In this document: positions 44,375 to 53,034 of the stretch, one piece after another | Numbering within the stretch: position 1 is the first letter of the stretch | Layout of the letters: each line of letters begins with the position of its first letter | The notes under the pieces: generated by a model | Database searches by the model: none | The model's input: the letters and a program-made list of their open reading frames with translations, nothing else | What the model was told of the DNA's origin: nothing | NCBI RefSeq assembly: GCF_003997495.1 | Contig: NZ_RZRU01000001.1 | Location: 1 to 64,000, forward strand | Direction of reading: 5' to 3' | DNA length: 64,000 bases | DNA from: Mesorhizobium sp. M7A.F.Ca.US.008.03.1.1 | Lineage (GTDB): Bacteria > Pseudomonadota > Alphaproteobacteria > Rhizobiales > Rhizobiaceae | Position numbers and translations under genes: made by a program

Positions 44375-45763
44375 ATGCTGGGGCGGTTCATAAAGGGTCC
44401 AGGAGAACAGCAGGGAGTGACAAAGGTCGAGCCGCCGACGGTTTCGCCTGTTGCCCAGCCCCTTTCGGCCGTCGCTGATATTGAATCGCATGGCGATGAT
44501 TTTCTGACGCTCAAGGTCGAGATTCATCGCCATCTTATCGATCGGTTCAATCTGACCGCCCTTGAAAGTGCTTCCAAGGATGAGATCCTGAACGAGATCC
44601 GTCCGATTGTTCGCGAGTTCGTTCGTAATCGAAACGTGCCGCTGAACGCACGCGAACTCGATCAATTGACCAGTGACACCGCCGACGAGATGCTGGGTCT
44701 CGGGCCGATCGAACCGCTGCTCAAGGACGATTCGATCACCGACATCATGATCAACACCCACAAGCGCGTTTTCATAGAGCGGCGTGGCATCGTCGAAGAA
44801 ACGCCAATCCGGTTTCGGGATGAGGCGCATTTGCTGCGCGTCATCAACAAGATCGTTTCGGCTATCGGCAGGCGTGTGGATGAATCGTCGCCGATGGTCG
44901 ATGCGCGGCTGGAAGACGGTTCGCGTGTCAACATCGCGGTGCGGCCGGTCTCGGTCGACGGCCCGCTGGTGTCGATCCGCAAGTTCTCGAAGAACCCCTA
45001 TTCGCTTGAGCGTTTGATGGCGTTCAATTCCATCCGTCCGCCGATGATCGAGCTGCTGCGGATCGCGGTCCAGGCGCGCAAATCGATCCTGGTTTCTGGC
45101 GGCACCGGCAGCGGCAAGACGACGTTGCTCAATGCCTTGTCGAGCTACATACCCTCCAAAGAGCGGCTGATCACCATCGAGGATGCGGCCGAATTGCAAT
45201 TGCAGCAGCCGCATGTCGGCCGGCTGGAGACGCGCCCGCCCAATGTCGAGGGCAAGGGCGAGGTGCGCCAACGTGAGTTGCTGAAGAACGCGTTGCGCAT
45301 GCGGCCGGACCGCATCATCGTCGGCGAGGTGCGCGGCGAGGAAGCCTTCGACATGCTGCAGGCGATGAACACCGGGCATGAAGGCTCGATGACCACCATC
45401 CATGCCAACACGCCGCGCGACGCGATCTCGCGGCTCGAACAGATGGTCGGTATGGCCGGCATGCCGATGACGCATGATTCGATCCGGGCGCAGATTGCGT
45501 CGGCCATCGACATCATCGTGCAAACACAGCGTCTTTCCGACGGCGGCCGGCGCGTCACCTCCATATCGGAGCTGACCGGCATGGAAGGCAATGTCGTGCA
45601 GCTCCAGGAAATCTATCATTTCGTCCGCCGTGAAGTCACAGCCGAAGGCAAAGTCATCGGTGATTTTCGTGCAACCGGTGTCCGTCCGCGCTTCGCTCCG
45701 GAGGCCGCGACACTTGGCCATCATTTTGCCAAGGACGCCTTCAACCCGCAGGTTGCCCTCTGA
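44375..45763 (+). CDS. cpaF: CpaF/TadA pilus assembly ATPase
   Basis: The 462-residue protein is a VirB11/TadA-type secretion ATPase. Walker A GGTGSGKTT is at about 242-250, LITIEDAAELQLQQPHVGRL gives the Asp box, and IIVGEVRGEEAFDMLQAMNTG gives Walker B and the arginine/His region. It powers pilus extension, and in some bacteria also retraction, from the cytoplasmic face. The variable N-terminal 100 residues end in NVPLNARELDQLTSD. It is first in the plus arm, and its stop overlaps the tadB start by one base. Confidence 0.97.
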   Translation: MLGRFIKGPGEQQGVTKVEPPTVSPVAQPLSAVADIESHGDDFLTLKVEIHRHLIDRFNLTALESASKDEILNEIRPIVREFVRNRNVPLNARELDQLTSDTADEMLGLGPIEPLLKDDSITDIMINTHKRVFIERRGIVEETPIRFRDEAHLLRVINKIVSAIGRRVDESSPMVDARLEDGSRVNIAVRPVSVDGPLVSIRKFSKNPYSLERLMAFNSIRPPMIELLRIAVQARKSILVSGGTGSGKTTLLNALSSYIPSKERLITIEDAAELQLQQPHVGRLETRPPNVEGKGEVRQRELLKNALRMRPDRIIVGEVRGEEAFDMLQAMNTGHEGSMTTIHANTPRDAISRLEQMVGMAGMPMTHDSIRAQIASAIDIIVQTQRLSDGGRRVTSISELTGMEGNVVQLQEIYHFVRREVTAEGKVIGDFRATGVRPRFAPEAATLGHHFAKDAFNPQVAL

Positions 45764-46734
45764 TGCCGACGGGTCAAGCTCTGCTGTATTTCATCTACAT
45801 GCTGGCGGCGGCCTCGGTCATTCTCGCCGGCGAAGCCCTTTATCTTTCCTTTGCCGGCCGCCGCTCCCGGTCTCTAGCAGTTAATCGCCGATTGAAGCGG
45901 CTCGCTGGCGACGTCCCGGCCGAACAAACGTTACAGGGATTGCTGCGCGAGCGCGGGCTCACGGACTCGGGCGATTTTCTTTTCGGTATGGTCTGGTTGA
46001 ACAGGCTCTATACCCAGTCCGGCATTACTGGAAACCCCCTGACGTTCGCTGCGACGTTCCTGCTTGCGGGTCTGGCGATGGCGTTGCTGCTGGCGATCCT
46101 CATCAATGTGTCGACCTTGGCGTCGCTTCTTATCTTTCTGGTCGTAGGGCTCGTCTTGCCGCTTCTGGTCCTCCGGCGCGCCCGCAACAAGCGAATCCGG
46201 AAATTTGCCAAACAGCTGCCGGATGCGCTCGACATGATTGTCCGTTCGCTGCGCGCCGGACATCCCGCTTCGGTCGCGATCGGTCTTGTGGGGCGCGAGA
46301 TGCCGGATCCGCTCGGTACCGAGTTCGGCATCGTCTCCGACGAGATCACCTTTGGCCTCAGCATCGAGCAGGCCGTGCGAAAGCTTTCGCAGCGTGTCGG
46401 CTTCGAGGGCCTTCAGCTGCTGTCGGTATCGCTGTCGATCCAGGCCAAGACGGGCGGCAATTTGACCGAAATTCTAGCCAATCTTTCCTCGGTTCTGCGT
46501 GAACGGCAGAAATTGCGAATGAAAATCAGGGCGCTTTCGGCCGAAGGTCGCGTCTCCGCGTGGATCATCTCCTTGTTTCCTATTGTGATGTTCTTCACAC
46601 TTCAAATCCTTTCCCCAGCCTATTACGGGGCGGTCTGGGGCAACCCGCTCATCTTCCCGACATTCCTGCTTTTTGGCTTGTGGGCGCTGCTTGGCGACTT
46701 CATCATGTACCGGATGGTCACTTTCGATTTTTGA
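45763..46734 (+). CDS. tadB: TadB inner-membrane platform protein
   Basis: The 323-residue protein has the type II secretion F domain (KQLPDALDMIVRSLRAGHPA and LLSVSLSIQAKTGGNLTEIL) and about four membrane helices. TadB forms the inner-membrane platform with TadC and couples CpaF movement to pilin assembly. The start overlaps the cpaF stop by one base (TGATG). The gene ends 19 bp before the proposed TTG start of tadC. Confidence 0.95.
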   Translation: MPTGQALLYFIYMLAAASVILAGEALYLSFAGRRSRSLAVNRRLKRLAGDVPAEQTLQGLLRERGLTDSGDFLFGMVWLNRLYTQSGITGNPLTFAATFLLAGLAMALLLAILINVSTLASLLIFLVVGLVLPLLVLRRARNKRIRKFAKQLPDALDMIVRSLRAGHPASVAIGLVGREMPDPLGTEFGIVSDEITFGLSIEQAVRKLSQRVGFEGLQLLSVSLSIQAKTGGNLTEILANLSSVLRERQKLRMKIRALSAEGRVSAWIISLFPIVMFFTLQILSPAYYGAVWGNPLIFPTFLLFGLWALLGDFIMYRMVTFDF

Positions 46735-46753
46735 CTGGGGGCGACGAAAGAAA

Positions 46754-47704
46754 TTGTTTTCGAACATTCAGGACCTGGGCTTCTTGGTGTCTATTGCCGT
46801 CTTTGTGGCGGCTGTGTCCTTCTTCCTTTTCGGTGCGCTTGTCTTCTTGCCGGCTCTGCAGACACGAAAGCTCGTCGCGCAGAGCCTGATGGGCGAAGGA
46901 ATTACAGACCGCCGGTCGATGCTCGGACAAGACCAGCTTGCCAAGCTTGCGGCGCAACGGCCGGTCGATGCCTACTTCAAGTCGATCGAGAAGGAGCGCG
47001 ATGAGCCAAATGCCCTGGAGGCGAAGCTGTTTCGCGCCGGCTTTTATCAATCAAGCGCACCACTGATTTATACGCTAAGTCGCCTGGCCGCCGTCTGCGT
47101 CGGCTTTCTGGCAATGTATGCACTCCTGTCGCGCGCTCTGCCGCCGCACCTGCCAGGTTTCATCACCTTTGCCGGTTCTGCCCTGTTCGGCCTAGCCTGC
47201 ATCGTGCTTCCTTCCATTCTGCTCGACCGTTTCGAGAACAGCCAGAAACAGATCTATCGCCGGGCTTTCCCCGACTTCATGGACATGATGATCACCTGCG
47301 CCGATGCCGGCATGAGCCTGGAGGGGGCAGTCGAACGCGTCAGCCACGAAATGGCTGCCACCCACAAATGGCTGGGAATACAGCTGTCGATCATGAATTT
47401 GCAGTTGCGTGCTGGCAAGCCGTTGCGGGAAGCGCTACGCGAACTCTCGGATCGCATCGGACTGGACGAGGCGCGGGCACTGGCTGTCCTCTTTAGGCAG
47501 TCGGAAGAACTCGGCACCAGCCTCACCGACGCATTGCGTGTTTATAGCGCCGAGATGCGTGGCCAGAGAATCCTGAGTGCAGAGGAACGTGCCAACTCTT
47601 TGCCTGTGAAAATGATGATTCCGTTGGGGCTTTGTATCTTCCCTGTGGTTATGATGGTTATCATGCTACCGGTGATCATCCGTATGAGGGGCATTATCTT
47701 CTAA
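46754..47704 (+). CDS. tadC: TadC inner-membrane platform protein
   Basis: The 316-residue second T2SF-type protein has the domain motif FPDFMDMMITCADAGMSLEG and GKPLREALRELSDRIGLDEA, plus several membrane helices. It partners TadB. The frame is open back into the end of tadB, but no good start exists there. A TTG at 46754 behind GACGAAAG puts the first membrane helix (FLVSIAVFVAAVSFFLFGAL) close to the N-terminus and is preferred. Use of TTG suggests low translation. Confidence 0.88.
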   Translation: MFSNIQDLGFLVSIAVFVAAVSFFLFGALVFLPALQTRKLVAQSLMGEGITDRRSMLGQDQLAKLAAQRPVDAYFKSIEKERDEPNALEAKLFRAGFYQSSAPLIYTLSRLAAVCVGFLAMYALLSRALPPHLPGFITFAGSALFGLACIVLPSILLDRFENSQKQIYRRAFPDFMDMMITCADAGMSLEGAVERVSHEMAATHKWLGIQLSIMNLQLRAGKPLREALRELSDRIGLDEARALAVLFRQSEELGTSLTDALRVYSAEMRGQRILSAEERANSLPVKMMIPLGLCIFPVVMMVIMLPVIIRMRGIIF

Positions 47705-47758
47705 TTGCGTGTATGATGTGATTCTAATATGAGGTCCGAGACCCTTGGGGGAACCTGT

Positions 47759-48298
47759 ATGAAGAGGGCTATCGCGGCGGCGTGCTGCCTGTTGACGGTT
47801 ATGCTTGCCGGCTGCCAGACGGACGCCACCGACGGGGTCGTGCGCACCAACGAACCGTCGAAAGGCGACGTGACGTCTTTTGGCGATGCTTTCGACGGGC
47901 TGAAGACGGTCAGCGATGTCGAATACTATGCCTCGGACCAGGCTGTCGCCGAAGCCAAGAACCAGTTCCGTGCCGAGAACTACGGCAATGCCGGCGCGCT
48001 GTTCTTCAAGGCGACGCAACTGGCGCCCAATGATGGTAACGCCTGGATGGGGCTGGCCGCCTGCACCGACCGCATCCACCGCTTCGACCTGTCCGACCGC
48101 GCCTATGCCAGGGCCTTCAAGCTGGTCGGCGCGACGCCCGAATATTACAACAATGTCGGCTATTCCTACCTGCTGCGCGGCAAGCTGCAGGATGCCCGCT
48201 CGAATTTCCTCAAGGCTTATGAGCTGGCGCCCAACGATCCGACCGTCGCCAACAATCTGAAGCTTTTGTCGTCAAGCGTGCAGAACGTCGAGCGCTAG
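47759..48298 (+). CDS. tadD: TadD-like TPR lipoprotein
   Basis: The 179-residue protein has a lipoprotein signal (AAACCLLTVMLAGCQTDA, lipobox LAGC) and two to three tetratricopeptide repeats (FRAENYGNAGALFFKATQLA, then YSYLLRGKLQDARSNFLKAY). TadD-type proteins help place or assemble the secretin and machinery at the outer membrane. A GGGGGAAC site precedes the ATG at 47759. It ends one base before cpaA, so the two are cotranscribed. Confidence 0.9.
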   Translation: MKRAIAAACCLLTVMLAGCQTDATDGVVRTNEPSKGDVTSFGDAFDGLKTVSDVEYYASDQAVAEAKNQFRAENYGNAGALFFKATQLAPNDGNAWMGLAACTDRIHRFDLSDRAYARAFKLVGATPEYYNNVGYSYLLRGKLQDARSNFLKAYELAPNDPTVANNLKLLSSSVQNVER

Positions 48299-48299
48299 C

Positions 48300-48839
48300 A
48301 TGTTGCTCGTCGAAGCACTGCTGCTGAAGGCGCTCGCCATCCCTCTGCTGGCGTGGATTGCCTGGGTCGACTTCACCACCCAGAGGATTTCCAATCGCGA
48401 CGTGCTGCTGCTGCTCTGCCTGGGGGCTGGGGGCCTGCTGTTGCTGTCGCTGCAGTCCGGCTCGTGGTGGGACATGGGACTGAGTGCCGGTGCGGGGCTT
48501 CTGTTGTTCGTCGCGTTCTTGCCCTTCTGGGTCCTGCGCAAGATCGGCGCCGGCGATGTCAAGCTGATCGCGGTCGTGCCATTCCTGATCAGCGGCGGCG
48601 CTCTCGCGGTGTTTTCAGTGCTGCTCCTGGTTTTCGCCTTGGCCACCGCCGCGATCGTGAAAAACCCCTTCCTGCTGCCCGCGGGCGCTTTTCGGCTCAT
48701 TGTCCAGCATCTGGACCGCAAGGGCGTGGTGCCGTTCGGCGTGCCGATCTCCCTGGCCGCGATCTGTACGCTAGCGTTCCTGATCTACAAAAGCCTGGTG
48801 CTGGCGAGCAGTTCCGGGATTCTCAATCAGCTCAACTGA
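48300..48839 (+). CDS. cpaA: CpaA/TadV prepilin peptidase
   Basis: The 179-residue inner-membrane protein has about five helices and the two aspartates of the type A24 family: Asp in AWVDFTTQRISN and Asp in the GxGD motif IGAGDVKLIAVVP. It cleaves the Flp prepilin and TadE-like pseudopilins after the conserved Gly. It is the last gene of the plus arm. A minus-strand terminator for the next operon lies about 85 bp downstream. Confidence 0.94.
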   Translation: MLLVEALLLKALAIPLLAWIAWVDFTTQRISNRDVLLLLCLGAGGLLLLSLQSGSWWDMGLSAGAGLLLFVAFLPFWVLRKIGAGDVKLIAVVPFLISGGALAVFSVLLLVFALATAAIVKNPFLLPAGAFRLIVQHLDRKGVVPFGVPISLAAICTLAFLIYKSLVLASSSGILNQLN

Positions 48840-48923
48840 CCCTGACATCTCACGCGGCTGAACGCACTGCGTTTCGACGCTCGTTCGGAGCCTTCGCCGG
48901 GGCGTTGGCTGACGGAGCAAACG

Positions 48924-48946
48924 AAAAACCCGCCTGTGCGGCGGGT
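48924..48946 (-). terminator. Rho-independent terminator of the nucleoside operon
   Basis: ACCCGCC (48928-48934) pairs with GGCGGGT (48940-48946) around a 5-nt loop. Five A residues on its left read as TTTTT on the minus strand. It lies about 105 bp beyond the stop of the last nucleoside hydrolase gene. Confidence 0.85.
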
Positions 48947-49050
48947 CACTGGCGCAAATCAGCACCATGGGCAAATATGTACCATAGCTGAGGGCAGGCA
49001 GTCAAGAAAAAATTCCTATCGAAAAGCTACCGGCGCCGCTCGCGCTCCGT

Positions 49051-49986
49051 TCAGTCCCGCAGCAGATCGAACATCAGCTTGAAGAAGCGGTCCGCGTCGA
49101 CCTCAAAGGCGATGCGGGCATTGTCCTTTTCGCCGCGCTCGCCCCAGTAATCGGCGATGGTCGCGCCGAAGGCGTAGGTGCCGGACAGATCGACGCCGAT
49201 ATGGGCAGGGCGCGTGCGCACCAATGTCGGGTCGATGGCCAGCGCCAGCGCGAGCGGATCGTGCATGGCGCCGCCGACGCCCATCGAGTTGCGGTGCAGC
49301 TTCTCGTAGAACAGCAGCCAGTCGTTGACGAGCCGGCCGAGCGGCGTGTCGATGGTGGCCAGTTCGGCATATTGCGGCGCCTCGATCAGCACCTGCATGG
49401 TGACGTCGAGGCCGACCATCAGGATCGGCACGCCGCTGTCCAGAACGATCTTCAGCGCCTCGGGGTCGCAGAACGCGTTGAACTCGGTCGGCGTGATGAT
49501 CTCGCTCTTGCGGTAGAACACGCCGCCCATCCAGATCAGCTCCTTGATCTTGGGCAGCACGTCGCGATGCTTGAGGATCATCAGGCCGATATTGCTGAGC
49601 GGGCCGGTGGCGACGACCAGGATCGGTTCGGGCGCGGCGCGGAGCTTGTCGGCCAGGAAATCGACGGCATGCCGGTCGACCGGCTTGATCGTCGCCTGCG
49701 GCAGGTAGGGCGAGCCCTCGAGCCCGCTCGGGCCATCGGCGGTGCCGAGCACCAGCGGGCGCGCCAACGGACGGTGGCAGCCCTGCGCGACAGGCACGTC
49801 GCCGGCGCCGATATACTCCAGGATGCGCAAGGCATTGGCGGTCGTCTTCTCGACCTCCGCATTGCCGCAGGTCGTGGTGACGCCGAGTAGCTCGATGGCC
49901 GGCGAGCGATGCGCCATGACCAGCGCGATGGCGTCGTCGTGGCCGGGGTCGCAGTCGAACAGGATAGGAGTTGGCTTGGTCATCAT
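49051..49986 (-). CDS. Inosine/uridine-preferring nucleoside hydrolase
   Basis: The 311-residue protein has the canonical calcium-binding motif LFDCDPGHDDAIALVMA near the N-terminus, VATGPLSNIGLMILKH, a WMGGVF strand, and the C-terminal HDPLALALAIDP with the catalytic-site His-Asp. It hydrolyses the N-glycosidic bond of nucleosides to base and ribose. It is the last gene of an operon that starts with a BMP-type nucleoside-binding protein, so it acts on the imported nucleoside. It starts 8 bp after the paralogous hydrolase. Confidence 0.93.
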   Translation of the reverse strand: MMTKPTPILFDCDPGHDDAIALVMAHRSPAIELLGVTTTCGNAEVEKTTANALRILEYIGAGDVPVAQGCHRPLARPLVLGTADGPSGLEGSPYLPQATIKPVDRHAVDFLADKLRAAPEPILVVATGPLSNIGLMILKHRDVLPKIKELIWMGGVFYRKSEIITPTEFNAFCDPEALKIVLDSGVPILMVGLDVTMQVLIEAPQYAELATIDTPLGRLVNDWLLFYEKLHRNSMGVGGAMHDPLALALAIDPTLVRTRPAHIGVDLSGTYAFGATIADYWGERGEKDNARIAFEVDADRFFKLMFDLLRD

Positions 49987-49994
49987 GTCGTCTT

Positions 49995-51008
49995 TCACGC
50001 CGCCCGCTCGTAGCGCGCTATGGTTTTCTTGAAGCCGTCGAGGAAGCGCCGGCCGTCGAGGCCGGTGCAGATGCGGGTGGTTTTGGGCCCGCCGCCGGGC
50101 AGCAATTGCCGGCCGCGATAGGCCACGGTCTGGCCGCGCGCCAGCCTGCCGTCGAGCACGACGTCGGCGAACAGCGGCTCGGTCATCGTCGCCAGGCCGG
50201 GATCGAAAGCCAGCGCCACGGTGATCACGTCGTCCATCGGGAAGCCGACGAGGTCGAAGAATTCGCGCCAGATGTCGATGTAGATCGGGAAGCTGTCGGC
50301 GATCATCTCTAGGACGGGATTGTCCCTCGCGACGGCCTGCATGTCGGCGATGTCGTCGCGGGTCAGCATCGAATCGGCGACGCGGTTGTCCTCGCAGATG
50401 TCGAGCGGCACGAGGATCTTCTCGACATCGGCGTTGAGCACGATGCGCGAAGCCTCCGGATCGGCCCAGATGTTGTATTCCGACAGGGGCGTGATGTTGC
50501 CCGGCGTCTGGAAATTGCCGCCGAGCACGATCAGCCGCTTCAGTGCACCGGTCAATCCCGGCTCCTGCAACAGCGCCATCGCCGCGTTGGTCAGCGGGCC
50601 GGTCGTCACCAGCGTGATCTCGCCCGGATTGGCCGTGACCGTCTCGATGATGAAATCGACCGCATGTCCCGACGTGGCCTGCCGCACGGGCGTCGGCGCC
50701 GGCGGGTTGAACTTCTTCAGGCGATCGCCGAAACGGGCGACAAGCCGTTTTTCGAAATGCACCGGCGCCTCCATGTCGGCCTTGGCGTTGCCGACGATCG
50801 GCCGCCACGCGCCGGCGTGAACCGGGATGTCGTCACGCCCGGCGAGCGTCAGCGTGTTGAGGACGACGTTGGTGACCTGTTCGATCGGGCCGGCCGCACC
50901 GGTCACGGTGGTCACGCCCTCGAGCCGCAGCTTCGGATTGACCGCTGCAAACAGCACGGCGAGAATATCGTCGCCGGCCGAATCCACGTCGAGGATTATG
51001 CGTTCCAT
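49995..51008 (-). CDS. Nucleoside hydrolase paralogue with deviant N-terminal motif
   Basis: The 337-residue member of the same family keeps the four aspartate positions but reads ILDVDSAGDDILAVLFAA instead of the usual DTDPGxDD. LVTTGPLTNAAMALLQ and LIVLGGNFQTPGNITP match the family, but the usual C-terminal HDP motif is replaced near the expected place by MDDVITVALAFDP. The substrate may therefore differ from that of its neighbour, perhaps a modified or non-purine N-riboside. The ATG at 51008 behind AAGGAAG is preferred over a GTG at 51023. The gene is 11 bp downstream of the permease gene. Confidence 0.88.
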   Translation of the reverse strand: MERIILDVDSAGDDILAVLFAAVNPKLRLEGVTTVTGAAGPIEQVTNVVLNTLTLAGRDDIPVHAGAWRPIVGNAKADMEAPVHFEKRLVARFGDRLKKFNPPAPTPVRQATSGHAVDFIIETVTANPGEITLVTTGPLTNAAMALLQEPGLTGALKRLIVLGGNFQTPGNITPLSEYNIWADPEASRIVLNADVEKILVPLDICEDNRVADSMLTRDDIADMQAVARDNPVLEMIADSFPIYIDIWREFFDLVGFPMDDVITVALAFDPGLATMTEPLFADVVLDGRLARGQTVAYRGRQLLPGGGPKTTRICTGLDGRRFLDGFKKTIARYERAA

Positions 51009-51019
51009 AGAGGCTTCCT

Positions 51020-52006
51020 TCACTGGGGATTTTTACCGCCGGGCTCGGTGTTCTTGTCTACCGACAGCAGTTTGCGCATCGTTACCAGCGTCTCCGCGAT
51101 GACCCTTGGACGCGCCCGGTAGGACAGCGCGAACAGTGCGATCAGCGCGACGACATAGGGGACGGTGAGAACCAGGTAGGACGGATAGCCGAACGTCTGC
51201 AGGCGCAGCGAAAAGGCATCGGCGAAGCCGAACAGCAGGCAGCCGGCCAGCACCTTCAGCGGATCGCCGTTGGAAAAGATCAGGATCGCCACCGCCATGA
51301 AACCACGGCCCGACGACATGTTTTCGGTGAACATGGTGATGTAGCCGAGTGACAGATGAGCGCCGGCGAGGCCCGCCAGCAATCCGCACAGCAGCGACGC
51401 GATGTAGCGGACGCGGGTGATCGAGATGCCAAGCGCCTCGGCGGCTTCCGGTTTTTCGCCGACGACACGGATATAGAGGCCGAGCCGCGTCCGGTTGTAG
51501 CAGACGACCAGCAGCGGCACGGCGATGAAGGCGGCATAGACGAGCGGCGTGAAGCCGGAGATCAGCGGCGCCCACGAGCCGAGAAGGTCGCGCGCGCCGG
51601 GCAGCTGGACTTTCGGCAGGCCGACGATGCCGTGACCGACGATCGAACCGCGCGTGCCGAAGATCGCTTTCATCAGCGAGATCGTCATGCCGCCGGCCAG
51701 GATGTTGAGCGCCAGCCCGACGACCACTTCATTGGCCTTGAAGCTCACCACCAGGACAGCAAAGACCAGGGCGAAGACGAGCGCCGCCGCGACGCCGCAG
51801 GCGACGCCCGCGAGCGCGGAACCGGTCCAGATCGAACCAAGGACGGCGAAGAAGGCGCCGACCAGCATCTGCCCCTCGAGGCCGATGTTGAAGATGCCGG
51901 CCTTGGTGGTGAACGAGCCGCCAAGCGCGACCAGAAGGATGGGCGCGGTGGTGCGAAGCGTCGCCGCGATCAGCGCGACGTTGATGAGCTTGTCTAGAAT
52001 TTCCAT
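51020..52006 (-). CDS. Nucleoside ABC transporter permease 2 (BmpA/NupQ-type system)
   Basis: The 328-residue permease has about eight to ten membrane helices and the characteristic start LRTTAPILLVALGGSFTTKA with GIFNIGLEGQMLVGAFFA. GLALNILAGGMTISL and EALGISITRVRYIASLLCG complete the pattern of the second permease of nucleoside transporters. It starts within the last 13 bp of the first permease gene. A wider open frame to 52411 is a shadow of that gene. Confidence 0.94.
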   Translation of the reverse strand: MEILDKLINVALIAATLRTTAPILLVALGGSFTTKAGIFNIGLEGQMLVGAFFAVLGSIWTGSALAGVACGVAAALVFALVFAVLVVSFKANEVVVGLALNILAGGMTISLMKAIFGTRGSIVGHGIVGLPKVQLPGARDLLGSWAPLISGFTPLVYAAFIAVPLLVVCYNRTRLGLYIRVVGEKPEAAEALGISITRVRYIASLLCGLLAGLAGAHLSLGYITMFTENMSSGRGFMAVAILIFSNGDPLKVLAGCLLFGFADAFSLRLQTFGYPSYLVLTVPYVVALIALFALSYRARPRVIAETLVTMRKLLSVDKNTEPGGKNPQ

Positions 52007-53034
52007 CGCCGCTCCCCTGCCTGGCTGTCGCCGCGCTTTCTCACCAGCACCTGGGCCGACACGCTGAGGATGATCAGCGCCTGGATCACGGTGATGATCT
52101 CGCGCGACGCGCTGGTATCGACCTCGAGCAGCAGCGATCCGTTGCGCAGAGCGCCGAAGAACAGTGCGGTGAAGATGGTGGCGACCGGCGAGCCATTGGC
52201 GAGCAGGGCGGCGATCAGCCCGTCGAAGCCGAAACCGGGAGCAAAGCCTTCCATGAAGCGGTGATGGACGCCGAGCGTCTCGACGCCGCCGGCCAGCCCG
52301 CCGACGGCGCCCGAAAGCAGCAGGACCAGGAAACCCTGCCGTTTCACGTTGACGCCGCCATATTCGGCGAATTTCGGCGCCGAACCGACCATCGTGACGC
52401 CGTAACCCCATTTGGTGTAGCGGAAGACAAGGGCTGCGCCGACCGCCAGCACCAGGCCAATGACCAGGCCCCAGTTCAACCGCGAGAAGCTGAATATCTC
52501 CGGCAGATAGGATGTCGCCAGGATCGGCGGCGTCTCCGACCAGCCACCCGGCCGCTTGAACAGGAAGATGGTGAAATAGGAGGTGAGCAGCACCGCCACG
52601 TAGTTCGACAGGATCGTCGAGACGACCTCGTTGGTGTTGTAGCGGGCGCGGAAGTAGGCGGGGATGGCGACCCAGGCCGCGCCTGCCACGACCGCCAGCG
52701 CCAGTGCTGCCAGCGTGTGAATGCCCGCGGGCAGGGGCATGGCAAAGCCGACCCAGGCGGCGGCGAAGCCGCCGAGGAACAGCTGGCCCTCGATGCCGAC
52801 GTTGAACATGCCGCCGCGCAAGCCGATGCAGGCGGCGACACCGCAGATCAGGATCGGCGTCGTCTGCAGCAAGGTCCCGGCGATCTTCTCCTGATCGCCG
52901 AAGGCGCCGCGCAACAGTGTCATGAACACCCGCGCCGGGCTTTCGCCAACCATGAGGATGATGATCGCGCCCATCAGCAGCGCCACGCCGATGGCGATGA
53001 CCTGGCCGGAAAGGGCACGCAAATGGTCTCTCAT
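51994..53034 (-). CDS. Nucleoside ABC transporter permease 1 (BmpA/NupP-type system)
   Basis: The 346-residue first permease has the hallmark CIGLRGGMFNVGIEGQLFLG, about ten helices, and TNEVVSTILSNYVAVLLTSY. It pairs with permease 2 to form the channel. It overlaps the ATPase by 4 bp and permease 2 by 13 bp, so the genes are tightly coupled. Confidence 0.94.
   Translation of the reverse strand: MRDHLRALSGQVIAIGVALLMGAIIILMVGESPARVFMTLLRGAFGDQEKIAGTLLQTTPILICGVAACIGLRGGMFNVGIEGQLFLGGFAAAWVGFAMPLPAGIHTLAALALAVVAGAAWVAIPAYFRARYNTNEVVSTILSNYVAVLLTSYFTIFLFKRPGGWSETPPILATSYLPEIFSFSRLNWGLVIGLVLAVGAALVFRYTKWGYGVTMVGSAPKFAEYGGVNVKRQGFLVLLLSGAVGGLAGGVETLGVHHRFMEGFAPGFGFDGLIAALLANGSPVATIFTALFFGALRNGSLLLEVDTSASREIITVIQALIILSVSAQVLVRKRGDSQAGERRWKF

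Noticed and set aside
44333-45724. 463-codon minus-strand frame opposite cpaF
   Set aside because: Antisense shadow of the pilus ATPase gene.
49051-50808. 585-codon fused frame covering both nucleoside hydrolases
   Set aside because: Only the part from 49986 to 49051 is protein-like; the rest is an out-of-frame reading of the second hydrolase, so this is not a fusion protein.
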